The notes: generated by a model not told the origin, from the sequence alone. Positions 1 through 8,073 are shown, counted from the first letter of the stretch. The stretch is DNA of 36,738 nucleotides from an uncultured Dorea sp. (GCA_910589275.1 CAJUTH010000035.1:1-36738), one strand, 5' to 3'. Numbers and translations are program-made.

Positions 1-134
1 AGTAGTGGAATCACGTACCTAGGGCTAGCCACCGCGCTAGCGGTTTGGTACAATACTATGCATATCCCAAAGGTACGACAGGATAATTCATAAAACGACA
101 AAATGATTTATATTTGAAAAGGATGGCTAGACGT

Positions 135-1097
135 ATGATAATAAAAGAACAAGATTATGCCCGGCAGATGGAACTCGTCGTTGAACCTTATCTTGCCAAG
201 CGGCGGCAGGAAGCCTTTCTTAAACGGGAATCTGACAGATCTGTCTATTATGTCCGCTATCAGGCGGATGAAGCAAAAGGAACGATCCTGATCTCCCATG
301 GCTTTACCGAAACTGCCGACAAATATTTTGAACTAGCTTATTATTTTTTGAAATCCGGATTCCATGTCTATATCCCGGAACATTTAGGGCACGGCCGGAG
401 CACGCGGCTGGTGGAGGATTTATCCCTCGTGCACACCGAGGACTACCGCGTCTACACTGACGATCTTTTAGCCATGGCGTCTGCCGCCAAGGAGACCTAT
501 CCCGGACTCCCTTTATATCTGTACGGCCACTCCATGGGCGGCGGAATCGCGGCATGTGCCGCCGCTAAAGACCCCGATGCCTTTGCCAAACTTGTGCTGT
601 CTTCCCCCATGATCCGTCCCCAGACCGGACGGCTTCCATGGACGGCGGTAAAAGCAGTCCTGTCTGTGAAAATCCGGTTAGGAAAAGGAACGGAATATTT
701 ATCCGGCCATCATCCTTACGACGGCTCGGAAATTTTCGCCGACAGCGCCGCCGATTCCCAGGCCCGGTTCGACTATTACCAGAAAAAGAGAAGTTCCACG
801 CCTCTCTTCCAGATGAGCGGCGCTACCAATCAATGGCTGTCCGAAGCAATACATATGGAGCATTATCTCTTATCCGAAGGGTGGAAACAGATACAGAGCC
901 CTATCCTTCTGTTTCAAGCCGAAAACGATACCTTTGTCTGCCCCGGCGCGCAGGAACAGTTTGTAAGGCTCATTCATCACCATTCACCGGGACTGATCAA
1001 GCTGGTACGTGTTCCGGATACCAAACATGAAATCTACAATTCTACCAATGACATCTTAACTCCATACATAACAAAAATCCTCGCCTTTCTTCAGTAG
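135..1097 (+). CDS. alpha/beta hydrolase, monoacylglycerol lipase-like
   Basis: Serine hydrolase of the alpha/beta fold, closest in pattern to lysophospholipase/monoacylglycerol lipases (Hydrolase_4 type), presumably cytosolic. Visible: an oxyanion-side HGF motif after the first strands, the nucleophile elbow GHSMGG (Ser about residue 133 from ATG 135), an acid in AENDTFVCPG (about 268) and the catalytic His in DTKHEIYN (about 298), so the triad looks complete. Length, about 320 residues, is normal. The frame opens at TTG 114 and ATG 123, but AAAGGA at 118-123 sits about 11 bases before ATG 135, so I prefer 135. It stands alone: the next genes are on the other strand and it ends inside its own terminator. 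The substrate cannot be told from sequence. Confidence 0.85.
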   Translation: MIIKEQDYARQMELVVEPYLAKRRQEAFLKRESDRSVYYVRYQADEAKGTILISHGFTETADKYFELAYYFLKSGFHVYIPEHLGHGRSTRLVEDLSLVHTEDYRVYTDDLLAMASAAKETYPGLPLYLYGHSMGGGIAACAAAKDPDAFAKLVLSSPMIRPQTGRLPWTAVKAVLSVKIRLGKGTEYLSGHHPYDGSEIFADSAADSQARFDYYQKKRSSTPLFQMSGATNQWLSEAIHMEHYLLSEGWKQIQSPILLFQAENDTFVCPGAQEQFVRLIHHHSPGLIKLVRVPDTKHEIYNSTNDILTPYITKILAFLQ

Positions 1098-1108
1098 GCG
1101 GGGATTTT
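1074..1108 (+). terminator. rho-independent terminator of the hydrolase gene
   Basis: A 12-base arm AAAATCCTCGCC pairs with GGCGGGGATTTT (one G-T pair) around an 11-base loop. The stop codon of the hydrolase lies at the loop edge, so the last coding triplets form the left arm. The arms end in A and T runs, so it could also work for the convergent minus-strand remnant. Confidence 0.8.
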
Positions 1109-1117
1109 CCTCGTTAT

Positions 1118-1593
1118 TTATTCTGCCAGAAAACGTTCTATATTTTCCAGTACCTTCTTTGTGAGAAGCTCATAGGACTGATATGTTTTTCCGCCCAGCA
1201 GGGGTAATCGTAGCCGTGCAGAATCCGCACCAACTGGTAAATCACATATTCCACCACACCCCGGTCTCCGTAATCCCGGACTCCGGTTACCTTGATTCCA
1301 TGCTCTCTTGCAAATGCAATATCCACATTCGCGCTTTCTTCCGCGTACAGACTGCAGCACATGCCGATGTATTTCACACTGGGGGCCTGTGCCAGCACGT
1401 TCCTTCCTATATAGGTCGTAAAGCTCACTAAAACAGCGTCAGCATCGCCGATGCGCCGCAGAATCTCATCCTCATTCTCCGGCATATCCGGATAAAATTC
1501 AACTTGATCTGCATAGGCCGTCAGACGCTCCTTTGCATCCGCCGTCAGATTCACTGGTTCAACCGCTACCATTTTTTTGAATTTACCGCTCAT
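1118..1593 (-). pseudogene. 2-hydroxyacid dehydrogenase remnant lacking the NAD-binding domain
   Basis: Residues 1 to about 133 of the 1593 frame match the N-terminal substrate domain of D-isomer-specific 2-hydroxyacid dehydrogenases: SVKYIGMCCSLYAEESANVD, then EHGIKVTGVRDYGDRGVVEY. At about 1195 the frame runs off, while another frame carries the family's C-terminal helix (GGKTYQSYELLTKKVLENIE...FLAE, stop at 1118). In intact members a Rossmann domain of roughly 170 residues lies between these two pieces. Here it is absent and the junction (around GCGGAAAAAC) also shifts frame. No GxGxxG motif is present. The product would be inactive. The gene ends 5 bases after the start side of nothing else on its strand and follows the HAD gene by 5 bases, so it was the last gene of that operon. 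Confidence 0.8.
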
Positions 1594-1598
1594 TTCTC

Positions 1599-2414
1599 TT
1601 ACCTCCCAGTCCCGCCCGGACAGCTTTCCTTTTCTAAAATCTCTTTGATCTTCTTCAGAACGGCGTCCTCTCCTACTTCTCCGATCACCTCATATGCCGT
1701 CTGCTTCAGATTTTCGCTGGCATTTCCCACCGCATATCCGAATTTCGCCCTCTCCAGCATGGGAATATCATTATCCGCGTTGCCAAATGCCGCCGTTTCC
1801 TCCGGCTTAATGCCGTAATGCTCCTGAATCATAGACAATGCTTTTCCCTTATTACAGCCCTTGCTTGTAAAATCCAGAAAATTCTCGCCCGCCAAACAGA
1901 CGTCCATTCTGTCCGACCAGCGTTCCTGCATCATAGCTGCAACCTGCGGATCCACGCCTTCTTTCCGCCACACCGATACCTTACAGATCCCTGTAAGTTC
2001 GGCGGCGTCCTCCACATATTCCAGATCATAGGGATACGCCCGCATCGTCTCGTAATACTCTTCTTCGCCGTACTCAATATATCCCATATCCGGCCTGCAG
2101 GCCATAATAGCATGCCCCGGACACCGCTCGCGGACTTCTTTTGCCATCTTCTGATAGTCTTCATCCGCAATCGCCATAGAGGTCTTATAATCCTTCTCCC
2201 AGATATCTGTCCCATTATCGGCCAGAATAAAGATTTTATCCAAAACCGGCTCAAACAATTTCTTCACACAGGGCTTCTGCCTGCCGCTTGCCACACCGAT
2301 GAGAATGCCCCGTCTTCTGCACTCTCTGATCACCTCATAATATTCCGGATTCAGCGCGCTGCCTCCCTCTGGAACCACCGTATCGTCCACATCTGTGACT
2401 ATCAACTTAACCAT
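1599..2414 (-). CDS. HAD-superfamily phosphatase, Cof-type (IIB)
   Basis: Probable sugar-phosphate or nucleotide phosphatase of the HAD IIB (Cof/YwpJ) group, cytosolic, Mg-dependent. Motif I is TDVDDTVV (nucleophile Asp8, acid Asp10), motif II is GVASGRQ, and motif IV is FGNADNDIPML near residue 215, followed by the family's GYAVGNASENLK. All key acids are present and 271 residues is the usual size. A cap domain lies between motifs II and III. It is the first gene of a minus-strand pair whose second gene, 5 bases downstream, is the broken 2-hydroxyacid dehydrogenase, so a joint metabolic role has probably been lost. Its substrate is not predictable from sequence. Confidence 0.85.
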   Translation of the reverse strand: MVKLIVTDVDDTVVPEGGSALNPEYYEVIRECRRRGILIGVASGRQKPCVKKLFEPVLDKIFILADNGTDIWEKDYKTSMAIADEDYQKMAKEVRERCPGHAIMACRPDMGYIEYGEEEYYETMRAYPYDLEYVEDAAELTGICKVSVWRKEGVDPQVAAMMQERWSDRMDVCLAGENFLDFTSKGCNKGKALSMIQEHYGIKPEETAAFGNADNDIPMLERAKFGYAVGNASENLKQTAYEVIGEVGEDAVLKKIKEILEKESCPGGTGR

Positions 2415-2558
2415 TGTACGTTCTCCTCGTTCTAATATTCATCTGTTACCATCCGCGCCGCGCGGCAGCCTTCAATCTATCATTCGCTGCCGTTCAGAGT
2501 AACCTCATTCCCTCCCATAGTTTAATCCATTCAGCCGCTCATTGCAAGCACTACCTGA

Positions 2559-2596
2559 AAGCACCGTCCCGCAGACAAAGCTGAAAGACGGCGCTT
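2559..2596 (-). terminator. hairpin after the PTS IIA gene
   Basis: AAGCACCGTC (2559-2568) pairs with GACGGCGCTT (2587-2596) with one mismatch. On the minus strand the hairpin follows the IIA gene and precedes the HAD gene, and is trailed only by GCTTTCAGG. It could be a weak terminator or a processed intercistronic hairpin. The rest of the 2415-2643 gap shows nothing coding. Confidence 0.4.
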
Positions 2597-2619
2597 AGAT
2601 ATGGATACTATAATTAAGC

Positions 2620-2639
2620 ATACTTATTGAACTGCTAAT
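2620..2639 (+). promoter_or_regulatory. copy of the WYL-gene operator half-site
   Basis: The 20-mer ATACTTATTGAACTGCTAAT matches, at 18 of 20 positions, the minus-strand sequence of 8065-8046 inside the dyad upstream of the WYL regulator at 7053. It lies directly after the stop of the PTS IIA gene. A binding site or a remnant of a duplicated promoter are both possible. Confidence 0.4.
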
Positions 2640-2643
2640 ATCG

Positions 2644-3006
2644 TTATTTCACGGTAATTACCGCCCTGTCCCGAAGGAAATCGAAATTCTCATAAGCTCC
2701 GTCTAACATGACTACGCAGGGTCCGCTCGGCGCCAGACCGACGGAAAAATCAACCGTACAGGCTCCATGGTTTTTGATATGCTCGTTCACCTGCTCCCCA
2801 AGAGCAATAATGTACAAGTCTGTGCCGCCGATCGTAAACGTATCGCCCTCTTTTAACGGCTCCTTAGGGAATCCGCCGTCGAAATGAACGGTAAAATCCC
2901 TCATGTCATTGCGCTTTCCCTCTATAACCAGATCAAACTGCTTTGACGACTCAACCAGTTCTTTTACTTCGCTTCCTACTTCCGATATTCTGATTTTCCA
3001 CTTCAT
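2644..3006 (-). CDS. PTS glucitol/sorbitol-type IIA component
   Basis: Small cytosolic phosphocarrier of the PTS IIA-Gut family (E. coli SrlB type), 120 residues, the usual length. Recalling SrlB, the alignment around its active-site His43 is ungapped and places His41 (motif FTVHFDGG) at the phosphorylated position. The rest shows the family's all-beta pattern with EGDTFTIGGTDLYIIALGE. In complete systems IIA passes phosphate to IIB/IIC for sorbitol uptake. No IIB or IIC gene is in this window, so it is an orphan. Its neighbour, 42 bases upstream on the same strand, is a SorC-type regulator, suggesting that IIA signals sugar or PTS status to it, or that the transporter was lost. Function beyond phosphotransfer is inference. 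Confidence 0.75.
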   Translation of the reverse strand: MKWKIRISEVGSEVKELVESSKQFDLVIEGKRNDMRDFTVHFDGGFPKEPLKEGDTFTIGGTDLYIIALGEQVNEHIKNHGACTVDFSVGLAPSGPCVVMLDGAYENFDFLRDRAVITVK

Positions 3007-3048
3007 AATGTTATCCCTCCTACTATGTCTTCAAAACGCCCGCCAATG

Positions 3049-4008
3049 CTAGGACAACAGTTCTCTGGCACAATCCACATCGATAATTAATATATTTGCA
3101 TATCCGCCTTTAACATAAGCTTTTATCATTTCCGTTTTACCGCTTCCCCCGGTCACCAAAAGCTTAAGCGCTGTTTTCCGGTATTGTTCCATAGAAATAG
3201 CCGCCACCCTTCGGTTAAATTCATCAAAAGCTTCGGTACGTCCTTCTTTGTCAATAAACCGGACAACCAGATTTGCAACCGCGCCCTGCCGTACATACTG
3301 CGCCGCCATTTCTTCCGTCACAAATCCCAGCCGTTCTATCGTAAGCCTGCTTAAATCTCCGCCGCTTTTATGCGACATCCCAGATATCACAACATTTAAT
3401 TTTTTAAAATAGTCAAATATATGCTTTACCGATTCTTCCTTTAGAAATTCCCGCATCAACCCTTCGTTGGAAAATACTGCCGGTGAGAAAAATGGAATAT
3501 GCTTCCCTCCGAACTTCCTTGCAAAGGCTTCCGCCACCTGTCCGGACTGTACTTCGTCCGTTCCCAGACCTCCGACGATCGGAACGAAGGTACAGCTTCG
3601 CTTTCTGCATTCCAAATTGGTATGCGCAATATTGCGCAGGGTGCTTCCCACGGACACGCCTACATAATCTCCATCCTTCAAGAGTCTGTCAAGATAATCC
3701 GCCGCCCGCTCGTTGAGCTTGGTAATCCGGTCTTCCTTGGAATCCAGCGGACTGCTCTCCGCAACGATCACGTCTCTCAGATGAAATTTTTCCATCAGCT
3801 CCCGCTCTAAATCATCATACATATACTGATTTACATGGTGGACTTTGATCTCAACGATTCCAAGCTCCCTTCCCATCTGCAGCATTCTAGATACCGACGA
3901 CTTGGAAATCCCCAAATAATCTGCAATCTGATTCTGCCCTAAATTGTCCTCATAATATAAGCTGCAGCACTTATAGATCAACCTGTGGTCATTTACTATT
4001 TTCCGCAT
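3049..4008 (-). CDS. SorC/DeoR-family sugar-responsive transcription regulator
   Basis: Transcription factor of the SorC family: N-terminal helix-turn-helix about residues 18-45 (GQNQIADYLGISKSSVSRML) followed by a sugar-phosphate-binding domain with the family hallmarks DGDYVGVSVGSTL (about 113-125) and the GGxGG-like VPIVGGLGTD. Length 319 is normal. Such proteins (SorC, DeoR-like, CggR relatives) bind a phosphorylated sugar and control the adjacent uptake or catabolic genes. Here the only companion on the strand is the orphan PTS IIA, 42 bases downstream, so the pair is probably one transcript from the promoter at 4112-4140. The inverted repeat at 4149-4181 is a candidate operator for autoregulation. 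Confidence 0.85.
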   Translation of the reverse strand: MRKIVNDHRLIYKCCSLYYEDNLGQNQIADYLGISKSSVSRMLQMGRELGIVEIKVHHVNQYMYDDLERELMEKFHLRDVIVAESSPLDSKEDRITKLNERAADYLDRLLKDGDYVGVSVGSTLRNIAHTNLECRKRSCTFVPIVGGLGTDEVQSGQVAEAFARKFGGKHIPFFSPAVFSNEGLMREFLKEESVKHIFDYFKKLNVVISGMSHKSGGDLSRLTIERLGFVTEEMAAQYVRQGAVANLVVRFIDKEGRTEAFDEFNRRVAAISMEQYRKTALKLLVTGGSGKTEMIKAYVKGGYANILIIDVDCARELLS

Positions 4009-4111
4009 ATTTTTTACTCCCGGGAATCTTCTTCTGACGGATCCTTATCCGGCCCGGGGGCATCCCCCGCAAGCCTTCCGGAACCGTAATGCTTGAAGTA
4101 CTTACAGTTAT

Positions 4112-4140
4112 ATTATAGGCGGCTCTTTCTTAGAAAACAA
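4112..4140 (-). promoter_or_regulatory. promoter of the SorC-PTS IIA transcript
   Basis: Minus-strand TTGTTT (4135-4140), a 17-base spacer and a perfect TATAAT (4112-4117), about 100 bases before the SorC start codon. Confidence 0.6.
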
Positions 4141-4148
4141 GTTTCTGC

Positions 4149-4181
4149 CCCTGAAAATAGACGTAAATGCCGTTTTCAGGG
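4149..4181. promoter_or_regulatory. inverted repeat upstream of the SorC promoter, candidate operator
   Basis: CCCTGAAAA (4149-4157) and TTTTCAGGG (4173-4181) form a perfect 9-bp dyad with a 15-base centre, just upstream of the -35 box. A further TTTTCTGAAA follows at about 4187. Position suits an activator or SorC autoregulatory site. The remaining gap up to 4271 shows nothing else recognisable. Confidence 0.45.
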
Positions 4182-4271
4182 ATAATTTTCTGAAATTAAT
4201 TTCTATAGTCCCTTTTCCAGCCCGGTACCTGAATCCATTTTCTATTTTCCATAACACAGCCTTTCTGACAC

Positions 4272-4300
4272 TTGAATCTCCGCCTAAGACAAGCTATACT
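4272..4300 (+). promoter_or_regulatory. promoter of the yfcE-azlCD operon
   Basis: TTGAAT (4272-4277), 17-base spacer, TATACT (4295-4300), about 70 bases before the first start codon at 4369. Confidence 0.6.
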
Positions 4301-4368
4301 AATACTGCAATTTATAATGATGACACAGTATCTATTTGATTTTGCAGATAAAGAAAGGATTTTTACCC

Positions 4369-4938
4369 ATGAAACTAATGATTGCATCCGATATACACGG
4401 AAGCGCCCATTATCTCCGCCTGCTCCTTGAACAGTACAAAACGGAGCAGCCGGACAAACTTCTTCTGCTGGGCGACATCCTCTACCACGGTCCGAGAAAC
4501 AGCCTTCCAGAAGGCTATGCGCCGAAAGAGGTGATTACGCTATTGAATCACATAAAAGAAGAAATCCTATGCGTCCGGGGAAACTGTGATACGGAAGTAG
4601 ACCAGATGGTACTGGAATTTCCAATTATGGCGGATTACTGCATCCTCTACGAGCAGGGGCATCTGCTATTCGCCACCCACGGCCACCGCCACAATACCGG
4701 CAATCCTCCTATGCTGAAGGAAGGAGACGTTCTGCTTCACGGTCACACTCATATTCCGGCCGCCGAAGAATTTGACGGGAAATATTATCTGAATCCCGGA
4801 TCCATCTCCATCCCGAAAAACGGCAGCGCCCACAGCTATATGATCTACGAGGACGGACTATTTACTTGGAAGGATTTGAGCGGAAAGCCCTACCTGAACA
4901 AAAAATTATTTGGAGTGACAAACGATGAATCGAAATAG
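4369..4938 (+). CDS. yfcE: YfcE-type metallophosphodiesterase
   Basis: Calcineurin-like phosphodiesterase of the YfcE/MJ0936 group, cytosolic, two-metal. Visible metal-binding motifs in order: ASDIHGS, LLGDILYHGPRN, VRGNCD, ATHGHRHN and LHGHTHIPA, then LNPGSISIPKN, exactly the family order. About 189 residues, as usual. ATG 4369 is chosen because AAGAAAGGA (4351-4359) precedes it; the upstream TTG in the frame lacks a site. It shares a transcript with azlC, whose start overlaps the yfcE end by 14 bases. E. coli YfcE hydrolyses phosphodiester model substrates; the natural substrate is unknown. Confidence 0.9.
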   Translation: MKLMIASDIHGSAHYLRLLLEQYKTEQPDKLLLLGDILYHGPRNSLPEGYAPKEVITLLNHIKEEILCVRGNCDTEVDQMVLEFPIMADYCILYEQGHLLFATHGHRHNTGNPPMLKEGDVLLHGHTHIPAAEEFDGKYYLNPGSISIPKNGSAHSYMIYEDGLFTWKDLSGKPYLNKKLFGVTNDESK

Positions 4939-5665
4939 AAATGCTTTTTATAACGGCATGCGGGACGGCGTTCCCATTGCCCTTGGATATTTTGCGGTGG
5001 CATTTTCTCTGGGAATTGTAGCAAAGAAGGCGGGGCTGAATCCTTTTCAGGGCTTCATCTCTAGTCTGCTGAACCACGCCTCCGCCGGAGAATACGCAGA
5101 ATTTACCGTTATTATGGCAAATGCGCCCTATGTTGAAATGGCCTTTGTCATTCTGGTGACCAATATCCGCTACCTGCTAATGAGCTGCGCCCTAAGCCAG
5201 AAGTTTGACCCGGACACCTCCTTGTTCCACCGTTTTCTGGTAGGGTTCGGCATCACAGACGAAATCTTCGGAATCAGTATCGGAAGGGCGGGCGCTTTAA
5301 ATCCATACTATAATTACGGCGCTATGGCCATCGCCCTTCCTAGCTGGTCCTTAGGCACCGCCCTTGGAATCGTAGCGGGCAATATCCTGCCCGTCTCTAT
5401 CGTCAGCGCCTTAAGTGTCGCGCTGTACGGCATGTTTATTGCCATTATCGTCCCAGTATCCAAGACCAATAAGATTGTGGGAGGCGTAGTGATTTTAAGC
5501 TTTCTTGCAAGCTTTCTTGTATCTAGGATTCCGATATTCGAAAAGATGTCCGACAGCATGAAAATCAGTCTCCTGACTGTACTCATTGCCGGACTCGCCG
5601 CTTTTTTCTTCCCGGTAAAAGACGAGGAAGAAGATGCGCAAAACACTACAAAGGAGGCGTTTTAA
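4925..5665 (+). CDS. azlC: AzlC family branched-chain amino acid permease, large subunit
   Basis: Multi-pass inner-membrane protein of the AzlC family, which with AzlD exports branched-chain amino acids or analogues such as azaleucine. The start NGMRDGVPIALGYFAVAFSLG is the conserved N-terminus, followed by SSLLNHASAGEYA and NIRYLLMSCALS, all typical. About seven hydrophobic segments, 246 residues, complete. Its start lies inside the end of yfcE (14-base overlap, GGAG before it), and azlD starts 2 bases after its stop, so translation is probably coupled. No Lrp-type regulator is next to it. Confidence 0.9.
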   Translation: MNRNRNAFYNGMRDGVPIALGYFAVAFSLGIVAKKAGLNPFQGFISSLLNHASAGEYAEFTVIMANAPYVEMAFVILVTNIRYLLMSCALSQKFDPDTSLFHRFLVGFGITDEIFGISIGRAGALNPYYNYGAMAIALPSWSLGTALGIVAGNILPVSIVSALSVALYGMFIAIIVPVSKTNKIVGGVVILSFLASFLVSRIPIFEKMSDSMKISLLTVLIAGLAAFFFPVKDEEEDAQNTTKEAF

Positions 5666-5667
5666 AT

Positions 5668-5985
5668 ATGACGCATAATATCTATCTGTACATATTAACT
5701 GCAGCGGTTGTTTCCTGCCTGATCCGCGTACTGCCGCTGACGCTGATCCGCGGTAAGATCAAGAATCCATTTATCCGATCCTTTCTCTACTACGTACCCT
5801 ATGTAACGCTTGCAGTTATGACATTTCCCGCGATTGTTACCGCGCCTGAGATTCCCTTCGCGGGAATCCTCGCGTTAGTAATCGGAATCGCTGCGGCTTG
5901 GAAGGGCATGAATATGATCAGCATCGCGGTGCTCTGCTGCGCGGTGGTTTTTGTCTGCGAATCCGCGGCGGCATATATCCTGTAA
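5668..5985 (+). CDS. azlD: AzlD family branched-chain amino acid permease, small subunit
   Basis: Small membrane partner of AzlC: 105 residues with four hydrophobic segments and the family signature RVLPLTLIRGKIKNPFIRSF followed by YVPYVTLAVMTFPAI. AAAGGAGG inside the azlC end gives the ribosome site. Last gene of the operon; it ends 2 bases before the stop of the convergent GyrI-like gene, with no clear terminator between. Confidence 0.9.
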   Translation: MTHNIYLYILTAAVVSCLIRVLPLTLIRGKIKNPFIRSFLYYVPYVTLAVMTFPAIVTAPEIPFAGILALVIGIAAAWKGMNMISIAVLCCAVVFVCESAAAYIL

Positions 5986-5987
5986 AT

Positions 5988-6620
5988 CTAAACCGGCTTT
6001 ACCGGATGGCGGATCACCGTGCGCAGCCGCTCCTCCTTCGTCCGCCTCGGATCGCTGAGATAAATCTCATGATGGAAACGTGTTCCGGAAAAATCCGGTT
6101 CATATCCCTGTTCTTTCGCATAGGTTTCCATCCGCTTAATCGTCTCCGGCTCCGCGTCATAGCTTCCCAAATGCATACACTGTACGCACAGCCCTTCCCT
6201 GTAAGTAAAAAATTCCACCTTGGAAAAATCGCTTTTCTTTTTCTCCGACGCTTCCCTGACCGCCCAGTCAAAGACTTCCTTTGTCGCAAATTCCGGCAGC
6301 CTTATCATGGAAATCCATTCAAAGCTCTCCTTATGGGCATAGTCGATCCCTTCCACATCCTGCTGCCACCACAAACCTTCTAAGGGCGGAACCACATAGG
6401 AGAAATATCCTTCAATCTCTTTCCCGCCTTTGTAACTCATCTTAATTGTAAATGCGATTCCATACAACAACTGCATCGCCGCCTTGTATTCTCCCTCCGG
6501 CTCGTTCGGATTCCCCTTTCCCCGGACTGCGATGTAATTCATTTCCGGTATTTCAATCAGCCCCGGTTTCTTCGGAGGAAGGTAAAATTCCTTATATTCT
6601 TTCTTATAATCAAACGCCAT
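5988..6620 (-). CDS. GyrI-like small-molecule-binding domain protein
   Basis: Stand-alone GyrI-like (SHS2/AraC effector-binding) protein of 210 residues, cytosolic. It carries the typical opening KKPGLIEIPEMNYIAVRGKG, the long middle EGLWWQQDVEGIDYAHKE, and the C-terminal HHEIYLSDPRRTKEERLRTV that marks the single-protein subfamily often sited with MmcQ/YjbR proteins. It is the last gene of a minus-strand set WYL regulator - MmcQ - GyrI-like, 17 bases after the MmcQ stop. Members bind hydrophobic small molecules and some have hydrolase activity; which applies here is not visible. Confidence 0.8.
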   Translation of the reverse strand: MAFDYKKEYKEFYLPPKKPGLIEIPEMNYIAVRGKGNPNEPEGEYKAAMQLLYGIAFTIKMSYKGGKEIEGYFSYVVPPLEGLWWQQDVEGIDYAHKESFEWISMIRLPEFATKEVFDWAVREASEKKKSDFSKVEFFTYREGLCVQCMHLGSYDAEPETIKRMETYAKEQGYEPDFSGTRFHHEIYLSDPRRTKEERLRTVIRHPVKPV

Positions 6621-6637
6621 GCTCTTACCCCCGCTTT

Positions 6638-7003
6638 CTATTCCATCTCCATAATCTCTTTTTGTTTCTTCTTCGTAAGTCCTTCCAGCACAAGCTGATA
6701 AGATTTATCCAGCAGATCCTTTAACAGCTCGTCCGGCACCTCACCGTCCGGCTTAATGGAATTCCAGTGGAGCTTATTAGAATAGTAACCGGGAATAATA
6801 TCCTCATACTGCTCCCGCAAAAAAGCTCCCTCCGCAGGCTCTAATTTCAGATTAATGTAATACGGTTTATCCTCATCATCCAGACAAACCGCCGCAAACA
6901 TCTTTCCCCCGATGTGATACCGAATCCAGTTCCAGCTCTCCTGAAGATCCTTGGTTACTCCCTTTTTTTTCATCAAATACTCGTCAATCCATGTATACCG
7001 CAT
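6638..7003 (-). CDS. MmcQ/YjbR family protein
   Basis: Small CyaY-like-fold protein of the MmcQ/YjbR family, about 121 residues. Visible: KKGVTKDLQESWNWIRYHIG with KMFAAV (the usual 'K.F' edge), KLEPAEGAFLREQYEDIIPG, and NKLHWNSIKPDGEVPDE, the diagnostic 'HW..v' part. The ATG at 7003 is preferred over the longer frame because GGAGGAAG sits right before it. Between a WYL regulator and a GyrI-like gene in one operon. Family function is unknown; DNA binding has been suggested by the double-wing fold. Confidence 0.85.
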   Translation of the reverse strand: MRYTWIDEYLMKKKGVTKDLQESWNWIRYHIGGKMFAAVCLDDEDKPYYINLKLEPAEGAFLREQYEDIIPGYYSNKLHWNSIKPDGEVPDELLKDLLDKSYQLVLEGLTKKKQKEIMEME

Positions 7004-7052
7004 CTTTCTTCCTCCTATGTTTCCTGTTCGTACATAATTTTGCAGATAACGA

Positions 7053-8000
7053 CTATGTCGCATTTTTTTCTGCCTGCATGACCAGTGCGGCTGCTCTTCG
7101 GTTTTTCTCCAGCATCCGCTCCAGCGATTCGGTCAGCTCTTCTCTTATCTCCTCAGGTTCCAGCAAAACCACCTGATCCCGGAATGACAACAGCCACGTG
7201 ACCAAATTTTCCTTATTGGTATAATCGCCGCGAAACAGCAGCCTTCCCTCCGGCAGTTCCTCAAAGCAGTCCGCTCCGAACTCCTCCACAAGCCTCCATT
7301 TGCACTCCGGTTCAAACACCGCCTTCACCTGTATTCCCCCGGGAAAAATCTGCTCCGTATTCAGATCCGGAAACAGAACATGCCGCTTCTCAAAAGCCTC
7401 CCCCGACAATTTCAACTGATCCATCCGGTTCAGCTTAAACAGCCGGAAATCCTCCCGTTCTGTACACCATCCCCACACGTACCAGCTAGACCAGCGGAAA
7501 ATCAAATAATAAGGCTCGATCCTTCTCATAGCCGTTCCTTTTGGAGAATAATAGAGAAACTCCAGCCGGATCCTCCGGTCAATTCCCTCCCGGATCTGTT
7601 CAATCTTCGGCGCAAGGGAAGTCTTATACCAAGAAGACAAATCGATTAATACCGACTGATTCTCGGCCATAAAATCCGAAGACCCTGCCGAAAGTTTTTC
7701 CATTAGCTGACTATAGCGGCTGGTTTTGTTGATACTGTCAAGGCTCCGAAGGCCCGCTAGGATATCCTGCATTTCTCTTCCCGTCAGAAGGGTTCTGTCC
7801 ATTTTGTAATTTCCCATAATGGAAATCCCGCCCTTCGCCCCCTGTCTGGTCACAATCGGGATGCCCGCCTTACATAAATCTTCAATGTCCCGGTTAATGG
7901 TCCGCCTCGAAACCTCGAACTGTTCCGCCAGATAAGGGGCTGTCACCGTATCCTTCTGCAGCAGAACCGATAATATCCCAATTAATCTGTCAATCTTCAT
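7053..8000 (-). CDS. WYL-domain HTH transcription regulator (YafY type)
   Basis: Regulator of 315 residues: N-terminal winged HTH (about 1-60, with VSRRTINRDIEDLCKAGIPI), WYL domain about 140-215 (SSWYVWGWCTEREDFRLFKLNRM) and a WCX extension near 230-300. WYL domains sense nucleic acids or nucleotides in several families. It heads the operon with mmcQ and the GyrI-like gene (49 bases to the next start). A strong 35-bp dyad at 8032-8066 lies just upstream and is a likely autoregulatory operator. Length and domain order are complete. Confidence 0.9.
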   Translation of the reverse strand: MKIDRLIGILSVLLQKDTVTAPYLAEQFEVSRRTINRDIEDLCKAGIPIVTRQGAKGGISIMGNYKMDRTLLTGREMQDILAGLRSLDSINKTSRYSQLMEKLSAGSSDFMAENQSVLIDLSSWYKTSLAPKIEQIREGIDRRIRLEFLYYSPKGTAMRRIEPYYLIFRWSSWYVWGWCTEREDFRLFKLNRMDQLKLSGEAFEKRHVLFPDLNTEQIFPGGIQVKAVFEPECKWRLVEEFGADCFEELPEGRLLFRGDYTNKENLVTWLLSFRDQVVLLEPEEIREELTESLERMLEKNRRAAALVMQAEKNAT

Positions 8001-8031
8001 TTCCGCTCCTTTACCAATCGAAAGGGTTATC

Positions 8032-8066
8032 TATACTTATTGAACATTAGCAGTTCGTTAAGTATA
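8032..8066. promoter_or_regulatory. dyad operator upstream of the WYL regulator
   Basis: TATACTTATTGAAC (8032-8045) faces GTTCGTTAAGTATA (8053-8066), 12 of 14 paired, around ATTAGCA. It overlaps the likely -10 TATAGT (minus strand) of the WYL operon. Half of it recurs at 2620-2639. Confidence 0.6.
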
Positions 8067-8073
8067 CTATAAC

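Noticed and set aside
2495..2520. AGTAACCTCATTC looking like the right end of the 145-bp MITE
   Set aside because: Only about 12 bases match, with no partner repeat or duplication.
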